This document shows positions 28,901 through 38,977 of a stretch of 64,000 nucleotides of DNA, piece after piece (within the stretch, counting starts at the first letter, position 1; each line of letters opens with the position of its first letter). Where the stretch lies: positions 124,001 to 188,000 of the forward strand of contig NZ_CABVPX010000008.1 in the NCBI RefSeq assembly GCF_902499125.1. Direction: 5' to 3'. The notes under the pieces are model-generated. The model was not told the DNA's origin. It saw nothing but the letters and a program-made list of their open reading frames with translations, and made no database searches. The translations under genes and the position numbers were made by a program. Origin of the DNA: Burkholderia arboris. Its GTDB lineage: Bacteria > Pseudomonadota > Gammaproteobacteria > Burkholderiales > Burkholderiaceae.

Positions 28901-30342
28901 TCGTGCAGCCCGCCGAACACGTTCGCGAACGCATCGGGCACGAACGGCGCGTCGCCGAGATTGCACGAGAACACGACGGGCGCCGCGCGCGGCGTGCCCT
29001 GCCGACGCGCGTCGCGCAGCACGTCGAGCGCCGGATACGCGGCGTGCGCGATCGCGCCGTGCAGCCGCTGCTGGAATGCGCGCACCGCGTCGGCCGCGCT
29101 CGCGTCGGCTTGCACGTCGCATTCGACGAGCAGCAGTGTCGTGAAATCGGCGATCACGCGGCCCAGATCGGGCGCGTCGCCGTGCCGGTCGAACAGCGGC
29201 ACGTTGAGCAGGAATGCGTGCCGGCCGCTCCAGCGCGCGAGCACCGCCGCGAACGCCGCACCGAACACCGACGACAGCGTGACGCCATGCTGCGCTGCCC
29301 GCGCCTGCAGACGTGCCAGCTCGTCCGTGCCCAGCGTATGCGTGACGCGGCTGAAACGCGGCGCGCGAAGCGTTTCCGGCGCACGGGCAAGCGGCAGCGC
29401 CGGCCCTTCCGGTAGCGTCGCGAGCCGTGCCTGCCAGGCATCGCGCGCCGCGGCCCGCGCATCGCGCGTATCGGCCGCGCGACGCGCGAGCCAGGCCGGG
29501 AACCACGTCGACGGCGCATCGGGCAACGTCGACGGCGCGGCATACGCGACGCCGATCTCCTGCATCAGCAGCCGGACGCTGTCCACGTCGGCCGCGAGCA
29601 GGTCGACGCTCAGCCACACGCGATCCTCGCCGCCAGGCATCTGCGCGAGCCCCATCATGAAGACTTGCGCGTGCTCGACGTCGAGACATTCGTGCGACCG
29701 GAACGCGCGCAGCGACGCCCATTCGGTTTCCGCATCGGCGGCAGTCTTGCCACGCCAGTCCGCATGCGCGAACACCGGCGCATCCGGTTCGGCGAGGATC
29801 TGCTGACGGCCGCCGTCGAAACGTGCGCGCAGCATCGGATGACGCTCGCGCACTTGCCGGCATGCCGCGTCGAGACGAACGGGATCGATTGCGTGGCTGC
29901 GGAATTCGAGAAATGCGTGACAGCTCACGTTACCGAGCACTTCGCCATCACCGCGGCCGAGCCAGTACGCCTGCTGCACCGCGGACAGATCGAACGGCGC
30001 ATGCACGTCGACATCCGCAGCCGTGGCGTCGGGGGCCGCGTGCGCGATACGTGGCGCGCTCGCCAGCAACGCGACCCACGCGCCGAGCGTCGGCTTGCGC
30101 GCGAGCGCATCGAACGTCAGCGCGTAGCCGAGCCGGCTCACGCGCGTCTGCAGATACATCAGCCGGATCGAATCGAGGCCGCAGCTCAGCAGGTCCTCGT
30201 CATCGTCGAGCGACGCGACTTCATCGACGGATTCGTCGAGCAGCGCCGCGATCAACGCGACGAGCTGCGAGCGAAAGTCAGTGGGAGAACAACAGGAAGG
30301 ATCGGAATGGTCGGTACTGGAATCGACAGCGGTCTGGCTCAT
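25972..30342 (-). CDS. pchE: Dihydroaeruginoate synthetase PchE (NRPS: ArCP-Cy-A-E-PCP)
   Basis: A 1456-residue nonribosomal peptide synthetase that loads salicylate from PchD and joins it to cysteine with cyclisation. Order: an aryl carrier domain (CGLDSIRL, phosphopantetheine site Ser58); a cyclisation domain with DLLAAD (Asp247, Asp252); an adenylation domain (YTSGSTGVPKG near 709) whose code residues D-L-Y-N-L-S-L-I-W match cysteine; an insert at about 1000-1330 that resembles a methyltransferase but has lost the Gly-rich SAM motif (VAVLDARAG), as expected for the PchE epimerase-type domain; and a carrier domain (GGDSLL near 1394). ATG 30342 follows AAGGCG; an in-frame GTG two codons upstream is less likely. 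A Fur-like box lies 60 bp upstream. Confidence 0.95.
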   Translation of the reverse strand: MSQTAVDSSTDHSDPSCCSPTDFRSQLVALIAALLDESVDEVASLDDDEDLLSCGLDSIRLMYLQTRVSRLGYALTFDALARKPTLGAWVALLASAPRIAHAAPDATAADVDVHAPFDLSAVQQAYWLGRGDGEVLGNVSCHAFLEFRSHAIDPVRLDAACRQVRERHPMLRARFDGGRQQILAEPDAPVFAHADWRGKTAADAETEWASLRAFRSHECLDVEHAQVFMMGLAQMPGGEDRVWLSVDLLAADVDSVRLLMQEIGVAYAAPSTLPDAPSTWFPAWLARRAADTRDARAAARDAWQARLATLPEGPALPLARAPETLRAPRFSRVTHTLGTDELARLQARAAQHGVTLSSVFGAAFAAVLARWSGRHAFLLNVPLFDRHGDAPDLGRVIADFTTLLLVECDVQADASAADAVRAFQQRLHGAIAHAAYPALDVLRDARRQGTPRAAPVVFSCNLGDAPFVPDAFANVFGGLHDMISQTPQVWLDHQLYRVPDGALLAWDSVDGLFPDGMVDAMFGAYVALVQALCDRDWRLPVAVELPSAQRRVRDTLNALPAPGRARTLQHDFFALAAREPAAVALRCGEHVVTRGELATRALAIAGGLRAAGIGHGDAVEISLPRGPAQVAAVFGVLAAGACYVPLDIAQPVARKALIERAAGVKVAIGDTARADAPVPHLGIAALMRHAPLAAPLAVAPQATAYVIYTSGSTGVPKGVEMTHAAAINTIDAIDALLRVNADDRLLAVSALDFDLSVYDLFGALGAGAELVLPTQDEARDAARWIELIEQHRVTLWNSAPALLEMALAVPAMRDTCRSVRAALLSGDWIALDLPARLRERCGDACAFHALGGATEAGIWSNVQTVRDVPSHWRSIPYGRPLPGQAYRVVDADGRDVPDYVPGELLIGGDSLARGYRNDPELTAQRFVQHASGRWYRTGDRGRYWPDGTLEFLGREDRQVKVRGHRIELGEIEAALAAHPQIDGACAGVVNGDAARIVAAFVPADRAADTVPSSLADAGMADTMPAEAAVARAVADRLLDGDAGLPPSLRAYWRGKGDVSIAIDGALDLLDWYATDLDDLTASLRALAVDPDTAAQRVSLDPHVAPLAFATRLPDGARALREIAGALEAQAAARTGVLRVAVLDARAGQWFDAGLDVLDDPRFDVTLFDVSPGLLHTAQARFTRTRPALQSMQDGLLPARHLGEFDCVISFAAAHLRDDPRDTFRIAAALLAQDGRLLLADVLRDSPLRELVASVTADASLPRPFADEAIAAAAHACGFALDARSWRSTAFACIDARRIGEPVVQAALAGWLRDRLPDAMRPDALWCVPRWPLNANGKIDRRAVGDALARALGDAPAAHDAFVPADERQATLLACWEHALGRPANARDATFFALGGDSLLATRLLAQLRERLGVRIGMAAFYRQPTLAGLAAQIDDLASATQAAGDASVATIEEGVL

Positions 30343-30401
30343 GGGCACGCCTTGTATGGGTCGTTCGACGGCGGGTCCGCACAGTGGCGGCCACCTGCAA
30401 A

Positions 30402-30416
30402 TGAGAATCTATCTCA
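30402..30416 (-). promoter_or_regulatory. Fur-like box upstream of pchE
   Basis: TGAGAAT-C-TATCTCA, an imperfect 7-1-7 palindrome close to the Fur consensus TGATAAT-N-ATTATCA, 60 bp before the pchE start. Further upstream, GGAATCGA (minus strand, 30436-30443) also occurs upstream of fptA (15928-15935) and may be part of a PchR site. Confidence 0.75.
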
Positions 30417-30465
30417 TTCACACCCATGAGCCCGGTCGATTCCTTTAGGCTGCCGGTCAGTTGTT

Positions 30466-31407
30466 TTAGATCGCCGCGTCCGCCCATTCCTCGTTGTCGA
30501 TCGCGTTGGGCGACACGCGGATATCGCTCGGCGAAATACCGTAGCGCTTGCGGAATGCGATCGAAAAATGCGCGGGGCTGTAGCCGACGCGGTACGCGAC
30601 GGTCGACACGTTCGCGTCCTCCGCGCACAGCATCGCGTGCGCGGTCCGCAGCCGGTATTCCTGCAGGTACGCATACACGCTCGTGCCGAACACCTTGCGG
30701 AACCCGGCCGTCAGCTTGCGCGAATTCATCCCGACCCGGCCCGCGAGCGCATCGAGCGTCGGCGGCTGCTGGAGCTCGCGCGTCAGGATGTCGCTCGCCG
30801 CATACACGCGCTCGACGTCCGACGACGTGACGCGCACGTCGGCCGGCGCGAACTGCCGCTGCGTCGCCAGCAACTGCGCGCTCAGCGCGGTCAGCTCGAA
30901 TGCCTTCGCCTTCAGGTAGTACTCGCGCACCGCGCCCTCGAACGGGCAGGTGGCGATCTGCACGGCGAGCGCCTGCAGCGCCTTCGACGCCGGGCAACTG
31001 ACGATGCGCGGATCGCCGCCCGTCGGCGCAAGCATCTTCTCCGGCAGCAGGCTCAGGTTGCGGTCGAGCGCGTCGAGGCCGAGCTGCACGATCGTGTAGC
31101 GCAGCGGCACGTCGCGGTCGTAGATCTGGTGCGTCGTGAATTCGCCGTCGTTGGCGATCACGCACAGGCCCGGCCCCTTGATGCACTGCTCGGGCTGGCC
31201 CGGCACGCGGCAGCGCAGCTGCCCGCTCTGCACGAGGACGAGCTTCAGCCCTTTTTCGAGCGGCTCCTCGTACCAGTCGCGGCTGTCCGAGCACAGCGTG
31301 CCGCTCATGAGTTTCATGCCCGCGTCGATGTGCACCACGCCCGGGTGGTTGCCGGGCACGAGCACCGGCGGGTGACGTCGTGACGAAGCGAAGGTGGTCG
31401 ATCTCAT
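30466..31407 (-). CDS. pchR: Pyochelin-responsive AraC regulator
   Basis: A 313-residue AraC-family activator. In Pseudomonas PchR binds ferric pyochelin and switches on synthesis and uptake genes. An N-terminal sensor domain (about 1-200) is followed by two helix-turn-helix units (LAGRVGMNSRKLTAGFRKVF and VSTVAYRVGYSPAHFSIAFR). It is transcribed toward pchE and divergently from pchD, the usual place for this regulator. The 218-bp region before it, shared with pchD, carries a Fur-like box. The start (31407) has only a weak ribosome site, which fits low expression. Confidence 0.92.
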   Translation of the reverse strand: MRSTTFASSRRHPPVLVPGNHPGVVHIDAGMKLMSGTLCSDSRDWYEEPLEKGLKLVLVQSGQLRCRVPGQPEQCIKGPGLCVIANDGEFTTHQIYDRDVPLRYTIVQLGLDALDRNLSLLPEKMLAPTGGDPRIVSCPASKALQALAVQIATCPFEGAVREYYLKAKAFELTALSAQLLATQRQFAPADVRVTSSDVERVYAASDILTRELQQPPTLDALAGRVGMNSRKLTAGFRKVFGTSVYAYLQEYRLRTAHAMLCAEDANVSTVAYRVGYSPAHFSIAFRKRYGISPSDIRVSPNAIDNEEWADAAI

Positions 31408-31569
31408 CGGTGGGTCCGTGGGTTAGGCGGCACGCGCGGACCGGCGCGCGCCGGCGGCAACCGGCCGATTGTCCGGCCGGACCGGGCGGGCGCCGCGCGA
31501 CGGCGCCCCGATCGAATGAAATTGCCGCGATATCAAAAGAAACGGCGCTATCGCAGCACCTGTTCCAAA

Positions 31570-31584
31570 TGATAATACCTCTCA
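31570..31584 (+). promoter_or_regulatory. Fur-like box upstream of pchD
   Basis: TGATAAT-A-CCTCTCA. The left arm is a perfect Fur half-site and the right arm matches at four of seven positions. It lies 41 bp upstream of the pchD start, in the pchR-pchD divergent region, and may also affect pchR. Confidence 0.65.
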
Positions 31585-31625
31585 TTTACATTTTTTGACA
31601 ACTTGCCGGAACCCAAGGTCAGCGC

Positions 31626-33278
31626 ATGCAATCCTCCCCTTCCTCCCTGGCGGCGGCCGTGCCGGCCGACGCGCCCGACTGGCCGGACGACTTCGCGCGC
31701 CGCTATCGCGACGCCGGCTACTGGCAGGACACGACGTTCTTCGACGCGCTCGATGCATGCGCGCGGCGCCATCCCGACGCGCTCGCCATCGTCGACGGCG
31801 CCTGCCGGCTCGGCTATCGCGACCTGCTGGACCGCATTCGCCGTCTTGCGGGCGGCCTCGCGCGCCTCGGCCTCGCGCGCGGCGACGCGGTCGTCGTCCA
31901 GTTGCCCAACGGCGCGCGCTTCATCGAAACGTGCTTCGCGCTGTTCCAGCTCGGCGTGCGGCCGGTGCTCGCGCTGCCCGCGCACCGGCACTACGAGATC
32001 GGCGCGTTCTGCCGCTTCGCCGGCGCACGTGCGTACCTGTGCGCGTCGCAGCTCGGCGATTTCGACTGCCGGCCGCTCGCGGCCGCATTGCAGGCCGACT
32101 GCCCGGCGCTCGAGCACATCGTGATGGCCGGCGACGATCATCCGTTCACGCCGTTCGACGCGCTGTACGACGCGCCGCCCGTGCACGAATGCGCGGCGCA
32201 CGCCGACGACATCGCGTGCTTCCAGCTGTCGGGCGGCACGACCGGCACGCCGAAGCTGATTCCGCGCCGCCATCGCGAATACCTGTACAACGTGCGCGCA
32301 TGCAGCGCCGCGAGCGGTTTCGATGCCGGCACCGTGTATCTCGCCGCGCTGCCGATGGCGCACAACTTCACGCTGTGCTGCCCCGGCACGATCGGCGCGT
32401 TGCTCGCGGGCGGCCGGGTCGTCACGACCGCGCGGCCGGAGCCCGACCAGAGCTTCGCGCTGATTGCGCAGGAGCGCGTCACGCATACCGCGCTCGTGCC
32501 GCCGCTCGCGCTGCTGTGGCTCGACGAGCAGCCGCAACGGCAGGCCGACCTGTCGAGCCTGCGCGTGCTGCAGGTCGGCGGCGCACGGCTGATGGACCAT
32601 GCGGCGGAACGCGTGACGCCCGTGCTCGGCTGTCGGCTGCAGCAGGTGTTCGGCATGGCCGAAGGGCTCATCTGCTGCACGCGGCTCGACGATACGCCCG
32701 AGCGCATCGCGCACACGCAGGGCCGCCCCGTCTCGGACGGTGACGAAGTGCGCATCGTCGACGACGCCGGCGCACCGGTTGCGCCCGGCGAAATCGGCGA
32801 ACTGCAGGTGCGCGGCCCGTACACGATACGCGGCTACTACCGGCTCGCCGACCACGATGCGGCCGCGTTCACGGCCGACGGTTTCTACCGCAGCGGCGAC
32901 CGCGTGCGGCGCACCGCGGACGGCGATCTCGTCGTCGAAGGCCGCGACAAGGACCAGATCAACCGCGGCGGCGAGAAGGTGTCGGCCGAGGAAGTGGAGA
33001 ACCTGTTGCTCGCGCATCCGCAGGTGCACGACGCGGCGGTCGTCGCGATGCCCGACCCGATGCTCGGCGAGCGGACCTGCGCCTTCGTCGTGGCACGCGC
33101 GCCCGCACCGACCAGGCTGACGCTGAAACGCTACCTGCGCGACTGCGGGCTCGCGGCCTTCAAGATTCCCGATCGCATCGAGTTCATGCCGCGCTTCCCG
33201 GAAACCGGCATCGGCAAGACCAGCAAGAAATCGCTGCGCGACCTGCTGCGCCGCCAGTTGGAGGCGGCAGCCGCATGA
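31626..33278 (+). CDS. pchD: Salicyl-AMP ligase
   Basis: A 550-residue stand-alone adenylation enzyme that activates salicylate as the AMP ester and loads it on the PchE aryl carrier domain. The nucleotide-binding loop is LSGGTTGTPKLIPR near residue 205; GRDKDQINRGGEKVSAEEVE and the C-terminal GIGKTSKKSL supply the conserved hinge and catalytic Lys. The length matches DhbE/EntE-type aryl acid ligases. It is first in pchDCBA and overlaps pchC by 4 bp (ATGA). AAGG precedes the ATG. Confidence 0.94.
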   Translation: MQSSPSSLAAAVPADAPDWPDDFARRYRDAGYWQDTTFFDALDACARRHPDALAIVDGACRLGYRDLLDRIRRLAGGLARLGLARGDAVVVQLPNGARFIETCFALFQLGVRPVLALPAHRHYEIGAFCRFAGARAYLCASQLGDFDCRPLAAALQADCPALEHIVMAGDDHPFTPFDALYDAPPVHECAAHADDIACFQLSGGTTGTPKLIPRRHREYLYNVRACSAASGFDAGTVYLAALPMAHNFTLCCPGTIGALLAGGRVVTTARPEPDQSFALIAQERVTHTALVPPLALLWLDEQPQRQADLSSLRVLQVGGARLMDHAAERVTPVLGCRLQQVFGMAEGLICCTRLDDTPERIAHTQGRPVSDGDEVRIVDDAGAPVAPGEIGELQVRGPYTIRGYYRLADHDAAAFTADGFYRSGDRVRRTADGDLVVEGRDKDQINRGGEKVSAEEVENLLLAHPQVHDAAVVAMPDPMLGERTCAFVVARAPAPTRLTLKRYLRDCGLAAFKIPDRIEFMPRFPETGIGKTSKKSLRDLLRRQLEAAAA

Positions 33279-34048
33279 CCGTACACCCGACCGATTCGAA
33301 CTGGATCCGCGAATTGCGGCTGTCGCCGTGCGCGCGTGCGCAGCTCGTGTGCTTTCCGCACGCGGGCGGCACCGCGAATTTCTTTCGCAACTGGAGCCGG
33401 GCGCTGCCGTGGGATGTCGATCTGCTCGCGCTGCAGTATCCGGGCCGCGAGGAGCGCTTCGGCGAGCCGTGCCTGCAATCGATCGAAGCGCTCGCCGGCC
33501 CCGCCGCCGACGCGCTGCAACGCTATGCGCACGCGCCGCTCGTGCTGTTCGGGCACAGCCTCGGCGCGGCGCTCGCGTACGAAGTCGCGGTGCGGCTCGA
33601 AGCGCGCGGCGCCGCGCCGCTCTACGTGGCCGTGTCCGCGCTGCCGCCGCCGCATCGCCAGCGCCTGTCGGACCTGCACCTGCAATCCGACGACGCGCTC
33701 GTCGGCGATGTCGCCCGGCTGTCCGGCGAACACGCCGCGCTGCTCGCCGACCCGGAAATGCGCGCGATCTACCTGCCGATGATCCGCCACGACTACCGCG
33801 CGATCGAAACGTATCGACGCGACCGGCCGCCGCGCATCGACGCGCCGCTCGGCGTGATGCTGCCGCTCGCCGACACCGAGCTCGACAACGACGAGGCGCA
33901 CGCGTGGCAGGACGTCGCGTCGCGCCGGATCCGCATCGAGACGTTCAACGGCGACCACTTCTACCTGCGACACCAATACCCGGCGGTGATCGCGCATCTG
34001 GTCGAACGGATCGACCAATCCCTTCGTTACGGAAAGGAGTACACATGA
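33275..34048 (+). CDS. pchC: Type II thioesterase
   Basis: A 257-residue editing thioesterase that frees wrongly loaded carrier domains of PchE and PchF. The nucleophile elbow is FGHSLGAALAYE near residue 92, the N-terminal LVCFPHAGGTANFFRNW block is typical of the family, and the catalytic His is in NGDHFYLRHQ near the C-terminus. The gene overlaps both pchD and pchB by 4 bp. Confidence 0.93.
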   Translation: MTVHPTDSNWIRELRLSPCARAQLVCFPHAGGTANFFRNWSRALPWDVDLLALQYPGREERFGEPCLQSIEALAGPAADALQRYAHAPLVLFGHSLGAALAYEVAVRLEARGAAPLYVAVSALPPPHRQRLSDLHLQSDDALVGDVARLSGEHAALLADPEMRAIYLPMIRHDYRAIETYRRDRPPRIDAPLGVMLPLADTELDNDEAHAWQDVASRRIRIETFNGDHFYLRHQYPAVIAHLVERIDQSLRYGKEYT

Positions 34049-34350
34049 AAACACCGGACGCCTGCACGGGGCTTCCCGACATTCGCGAAGCCATCGATCG
34101 CCTGGACGCCGACATCATCGACGCGCTCGGCCGGCGCATGCAGTACGTGAAGGCCGCGTCGCGCTTCAAGCCCGACGAAGCGAGCATCGCCGCGCCCGAG
34201 CGGGTGGCCGCGATGCTGCCCGACCGGCGCCGCTGGGCCGAGCAGGCCGGCCTCGACGCCGATTACGTCGAAACGCTGTTCGCCCAGCTCATCGCGTGGT
34301 ACATCGCGCAGCAGACGCAATACTGGCGGCAGCAGCGGGGGCTCGCATGA
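34045..34350 (+). CDS. pchB: Isochorismate-pyruvate lyase
   Basis: A 101-residue all-helical AroQ-fold enzyme that converts isochorismate to salicylate plus pyruvate. IREAIDRLDADIIDALGRRM with YVKAASRFK carries the Arg and Lys residues that hold the substrate in PchB. The length matches the P. aeruginosa enzyme. The ATG overlaps the pchC stop and follows a strong GGAAAGGAG site, so expression may be raised relative to the upstream genes. The stop overlaps the pchA start (ATGA). Confidence 0.95.
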   Translation: MKTPDACTGLPDIREAIDRLDADIIDALGRRMQYVKAASRFKPDEASIAAPERVAAMLPDRRRWAEQAGLDADYVETLFAQLIAWYIAQQTQYWRQQRGLA

Positions 34351-35780
34351 ACGCCGGCCTTCCGCTGCTGCACGACACCTTTGCGCGGGCGGCCGGCCGC
34401 GCGGCCGCCACCGGCGAGCCGACGCTCGCATCGGTATCGGTGCCGCTGCGGCCGCTCGATTTCTTCGACCTGATCGCCGCCTGGGACGACGGCGTCACGC
34501 CGTGGTTCTTCCACGAGGCCGGCGATGCGTCCGTCACGCTGTTCGGCTGGGACCGCGCACTCGAACTGAGCGCCACGGGCGGCACGCGCTTCGCGCAGAT
34601 CGATGCGCGCTGGCGCACGCTCGTTCGCGACGCGATCACGGCCGGCCCGCAGCCGCCGCGCCTCGTCGGCGGCTTCCGGTTCGATTCGCACGGCCCGCGC
34701 AGCGCGCACTGGGCGCCGTTTCCCGATGCCGCCATGACGCTGGCCCGGCTGCTGATCGTGCGCGAAGGCGACGCACACTGGGCCGTCTGCCAGCACGTCG
34801 TCGCCGCTCACGACGATCCGGCCGCGCTCGCGCATGCGTGCCTGGCGCGCATCGAGTCGCTCGGCGCGCTTGCGCCTGTCGCGGAAGACGACGCGCCGCA
34901 CCTGCTGCACACGCAGGCGCTCCAGGCGAGCGAATGGCAGCACGAAGTCCGGCGCGCGGTGGACACGATCCACAGCGGCGCGTTCGGCAAGGTCGTACTC
35001 GCGCGCGACGTGCTCGAACAGTACGCGCGGCCCGTCGCGATCGCACCGCTGCTGCGCCGGCTCCGGCGGCGCGACGCACATGCCCACCTGTTCGCGGTTC
35101 GTCGCGAAGGCGCGTGTTTCATCGGTGCCACGCCGGAACGGCTCGCGCGTGTCGCGGCCGGCGACGTGCGCACGCATGCGCTCGCCGGAACGATCCGGCG
35201 CGGCGCCACGCCCGACGACGATCGCGCACTCGGCGCGGCGCTGATGGATTCCGCGAAGGAGCGGCTCGAACACGCGCTCGTCGTCGACGCGATCCGGGCC
35301 GCGCTGGCGCCGCTGTCGCGCACGCTCGACGTGCCCAGGCAGCCGTCGCTGCACCGGCTGCCGAAGCTTCAGCACCTGAGCACGCCGATCCGCGCGACGC
35401 TGAATGCCGACGCGACGCTGCTGCAGGTCGTCGCGGCGCTGCATCCGACGCCTGCCGTGGCCGGCCATCCGCGCGCACCGGCGCTCGAGCACATCCGCAA
35501 GCATGAAGGCTTCGACCGCGGCTGGTATGCGGCACCGATCGGCTGGATCGACGCGCACGGCAACGGCGACTTCATCGTCGCGCTGCGCTCGGCGCTGGTC
35601 GAGGGTGGCGCGTGCAGGCTGTTCGCGGGCTGCGGCATCGTCGGCGATTCCGAGCCGGTCAACGAATATCAGGAAACCGAACTGAAGCTGTCCGGGATGC
35701 AGGCGGCGATCCGCATGCGCGATGCGGTGGCGGATACGCAAGGCCGCACGCAGGTGTCGGCTTCGTCGATGGTCGACTGA
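34347..35780 (+). CDS. pchA: Isochorismate synthase (salicylate pathway)
   Basis: A 477-residue chorismate-using enzyme of the MenF/EntC group that makes isochorismate, the substrate of PchB. Conserved blocks are the SGAFGKVVLARD stretch, ALHPTPAVAGHPR, EGFDRGWYAAPIGW, and the C-terminal FAGCGIVGDSEPVNEYQE with metal-binding Glu residues. The start overlaps pchB by 4 bp. It is last in pchDCBA and converges on dgdR with 13 bp between stops. Confidence 0.95.
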   Translation: MNAGLPLLHDTFARAAGRAAATGEPTLASVSVPLRPLDFFDLIAAWDDGVTPWFFHEAGDASVTLFGWDRALELSATGGTRFAQIDARWRTLVRDAITAGPQPPRLVGGFRFDSHGPRSAHWAPFPDAAMTLARLLIVREGDAHWAVCQHVVAAHDDPAALAHACLARIESLGALAPVAEDDAPHLLHTQALQASEWQHEVRRAVDTIHSGAFGKVVLARDVLEQYARPVAIAPLLRRLRRRDAHAHLFAVRREGACFIGATPERLARVAAGDVRTHALAGTIRRGATPDDDRALGAALMDSAKERLEHALVVDAIRAALAPLSRTLDVPRQPSLHRLPKLQHLSTPIRATLNADATLLQVVAALHPTPAVAGHPRAPALEHIRKHEGFDRGWYAAPIGWIDAHGNGDFIVALRSALVEGGACRLFAGCGIVGDSEPVNEYQETELKLSGMQAAIRMRDAVADTQGRTQVSASSMVD

Positions 35781-35793
35781 TTCATGCCGGCCA

Positions 35794-36678
35794 TCAAAGC
35801 AACGGCAGCGTTTGCCGGATATGTTCGGCAAACGCCGTTGTCAGGTGCGACGGCCGCTTCCGGTCGAACTTCAGCGCGATGCCCACGGCCGGCAACGGCG
35901 GCAATCGCGGATCGCCGTTCACGATCGCGAGGTCGGCCGGCACGGCCGTCTGCGTCATCACCGCGAACGCCTGCCCCGAGCGCACCAGCGCGATCAACCC
36001 CGCGAGGCTGCTGCTCGCATAGGCGACGCGGTAATCGCGGCCGGCGCGATCCAGCGCCTCGCAGGCCGCGAGGTGATCGAGCGTATCGCGATCGGACAGC
36101 GCGAGCGGCAGCGGATCGAAATGTGCGGGCTCCAGCCCCGGATAGCCGATCCACACGAGTTGCTCGCGGCGAATGATGTCGTCGTTCGCGCCGTCGTCCG
36201 GCAATGAAATCATCGCCAGATCGACCGCACGCTTCTCCAGCTGTTCGATCAGCCGCGGCGTCGGCCCGCATACGACCTCGACGATCGCCTGCGGATGCTG
36301 GCTCGAAAACTGCCGCAGCAGCGACGGCAGCCAGACCTCCGCGTAATCGTCCGGGCAGCCGAACCGGATCGTGCCCGACAGCCCCGTGCCGCACAGGTCG
36401 GCCATCGCCTCGTCGTGCAGCCGCAGGATGCGCTGCGCGTGCACGAGCAGCCGCTCGCCCGGATGCGTCAGCACCACGCCCCGGCCGGTGCGCTGGAACA
36501 GCGGCTGGTCGACCACTTCCTCGAGCCGCTTCATCTGCTGGCTGAGCGCCGACTGCGTGCGGCCGACGCGCGCGGCCGCGCGGCTGAGCGCGCGCACCTC
36601 GGCGATCACGACAAACGAACGCAGCAGGTCGATTTCAAGCGAAAGCCCCAAGGTATTAGCTCCTTTTCTACCTTGCAT
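35794..36678 (-). CDS. dgdR: LysR repressor of dgdA
   Basis: A 294-residue LysR regulator with an N-terminal helix-turn-helix (LSRAAARVGRTQSALSQQMK) and a C-terminal effector domain. It is divergent from dgdA with 78 bp between the starts, exactly the arrangement of DgdR, the repressor of dialkylglycine decarboxylase in B. cepacia. The start at 36678 lacks a clear ribosome site. No link to pyochelin regulation is evident despite adjacency to pchA. Confidence 0.88.
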   Translation of the reverse strand: MQGRKGANTLGLSLEIDLLRSFVVIAEVRALSRAAARVGRTQSALSQQMKRLEEVVDQPLFQRTGRGVVLTHPGERLLVHAQRILRLHDEAMADLCGTGLSGTIRFGCPDDYAEVWLPSLLRQFSSQHPQAIVEVVCGPTPRLIEQLEKRAVDLAMISLPDDGANDDIIRREQLVWIGYPGLEPAHFDPLPLALSDRDTLDHLAACEALDRAGRDYRVAYASSSLAGLIALVRSGQAFAVMTQTAVPADLAIVNGDPRLPPLPAVGIALKFDRKRPSHLTTAFAEHIRQTLPLL

Positions 36679-36717
36679 AAGAACTATTCGTTTCCATCAA
36701 ACCAGACGCGCGCCTAG

Positions 36718-38058
<1,341 letters not shown>

Positions 38059-38127
38059 CGCCCTGCCCCGCATCACGCGATACCATCGCGCCGGTTCAAC
38101 GGATCAGCGCGACGGATGCCCGATCGA

Positions 38128-38877
38128 TCAGCCTGCTTCCGCCGCCCACGCTAGCGCATCGGCGCCGGCCGGCATGCGCATCGGGCTCGACGGATCGGTC
38201 GCCGCACGCCATACGGCGTCGGCGACATCCTCCGCATGGGTGATCGGCGCAGACGCGTCGAGCATCCGCGCGATCGCCTTCCCGACGAAGTCCGCATACG
38301 CTTCGTGCTCGAAGCCGTGCATGTTCGCGCGCGCGTTGTCGCCGAAACGCGTGTCGGGCGCCCGGCCCGGCAGCACGAGATGCGTGCGCACGCCGAACGG
38401 CGCGAGTTCGGCCGCCATCGACTCGGTGAACGCATTGACCGCCGCCTTGCTCGCGCGGTACGCGCTGACCAGCGGCAGCGCCTTCAGCGTGACGCTCGAC
38501 GTGACGTTCACGACCACGCCGGCGCCGCGCTCGCGAAACTGCGGCAGCACGGCCTGCGTGAGCGCGATCGTGCCGATCGTGTTGGTCTCGAACAGCGCGC
38601 GTACCGTATCGAGCGGCGTCAGTTCGGCCGGTGCGGCCGCGCCGAAGCCTGCGTTGTTGACGAGCACGTCGATCGGGCCGGCCGCGTCGATCGCGGCGCG
38701 GATGCTGTCCACGTTCGTCACGTCCAGCGGCAGTACGCGCAAATGCGCCGACGGCGGCAGCACGTCCTCGCGCGGCGTGCGCATCGTCGCGACGACCCGC
38801 CAGTCGCGGGCCAGGAAATGGCGCGCGATCTCGAGGCCGAAGCCGGAGGAACAGCCGGTAATCAGTACGGTCTTCAT
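38128..38877 (-). CDS. SDR family oxidoreductase
   Basis: A 249-residue short-chain dehydrogenase. The nucleotide motif is TGCSSGFG (residues 7-14), NNAG follows near 80, and the catalytic Ser with Tyr-x3-Lys is at SSVTL...YRASK near 130-150. ATG 38877 follows AGGAG. It is divergent from an AraC gene with a 100-bp shared promoter, so that regulator probably controls it. Substrate not predictable; relatives include carbonyl and sterol-type reductases. Confidence 0.9.
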   Translation of the reverse strand: MKTVLITGCSSGFGLEIARHFLARDWRVVATMRTPREDVLPPSAHLRVLPLDVTNVDSIRAAIDAAGPIDVLVNNAGFGAAAPAELTPLDTVRALFETNTIGTIALTQAVLPQFRERGAGVVVNVTSSVTLKALPLVSAYRASKAAVNAFTESMAAELAPFGVRTHLVLPGRAPDTRFGDNARANMHGFEHEAYADFVGKAIARMLDASAPITHAEDVADAVWRAATDPSSPMRMPAGADALAWAAEAG

Positions 38878-38977
38878 GCGAACTCCTGTGATGTGTGAGC
38901 AGGTGTTCGTACGATAGATGGCCGGATCCGTATTCGCTACAATCGAAAATCCGCTTTTCTTTTGCGAGAGTCCGGCA

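Noticed and set aside
35780-36678. DgdR as a possible pyochelin regulator because it abuts pchA
   Set aside because: It converges with pchA and is divergent from dgdA, its established target; PchR and Fur sites already explain pyochelin control.
38076-38090. CGCGAT-ACC-ATCGCG palindrome after dgdA
   Set aside because: Only 6 bp with no T-run on either strand; not enough to call a terminator.
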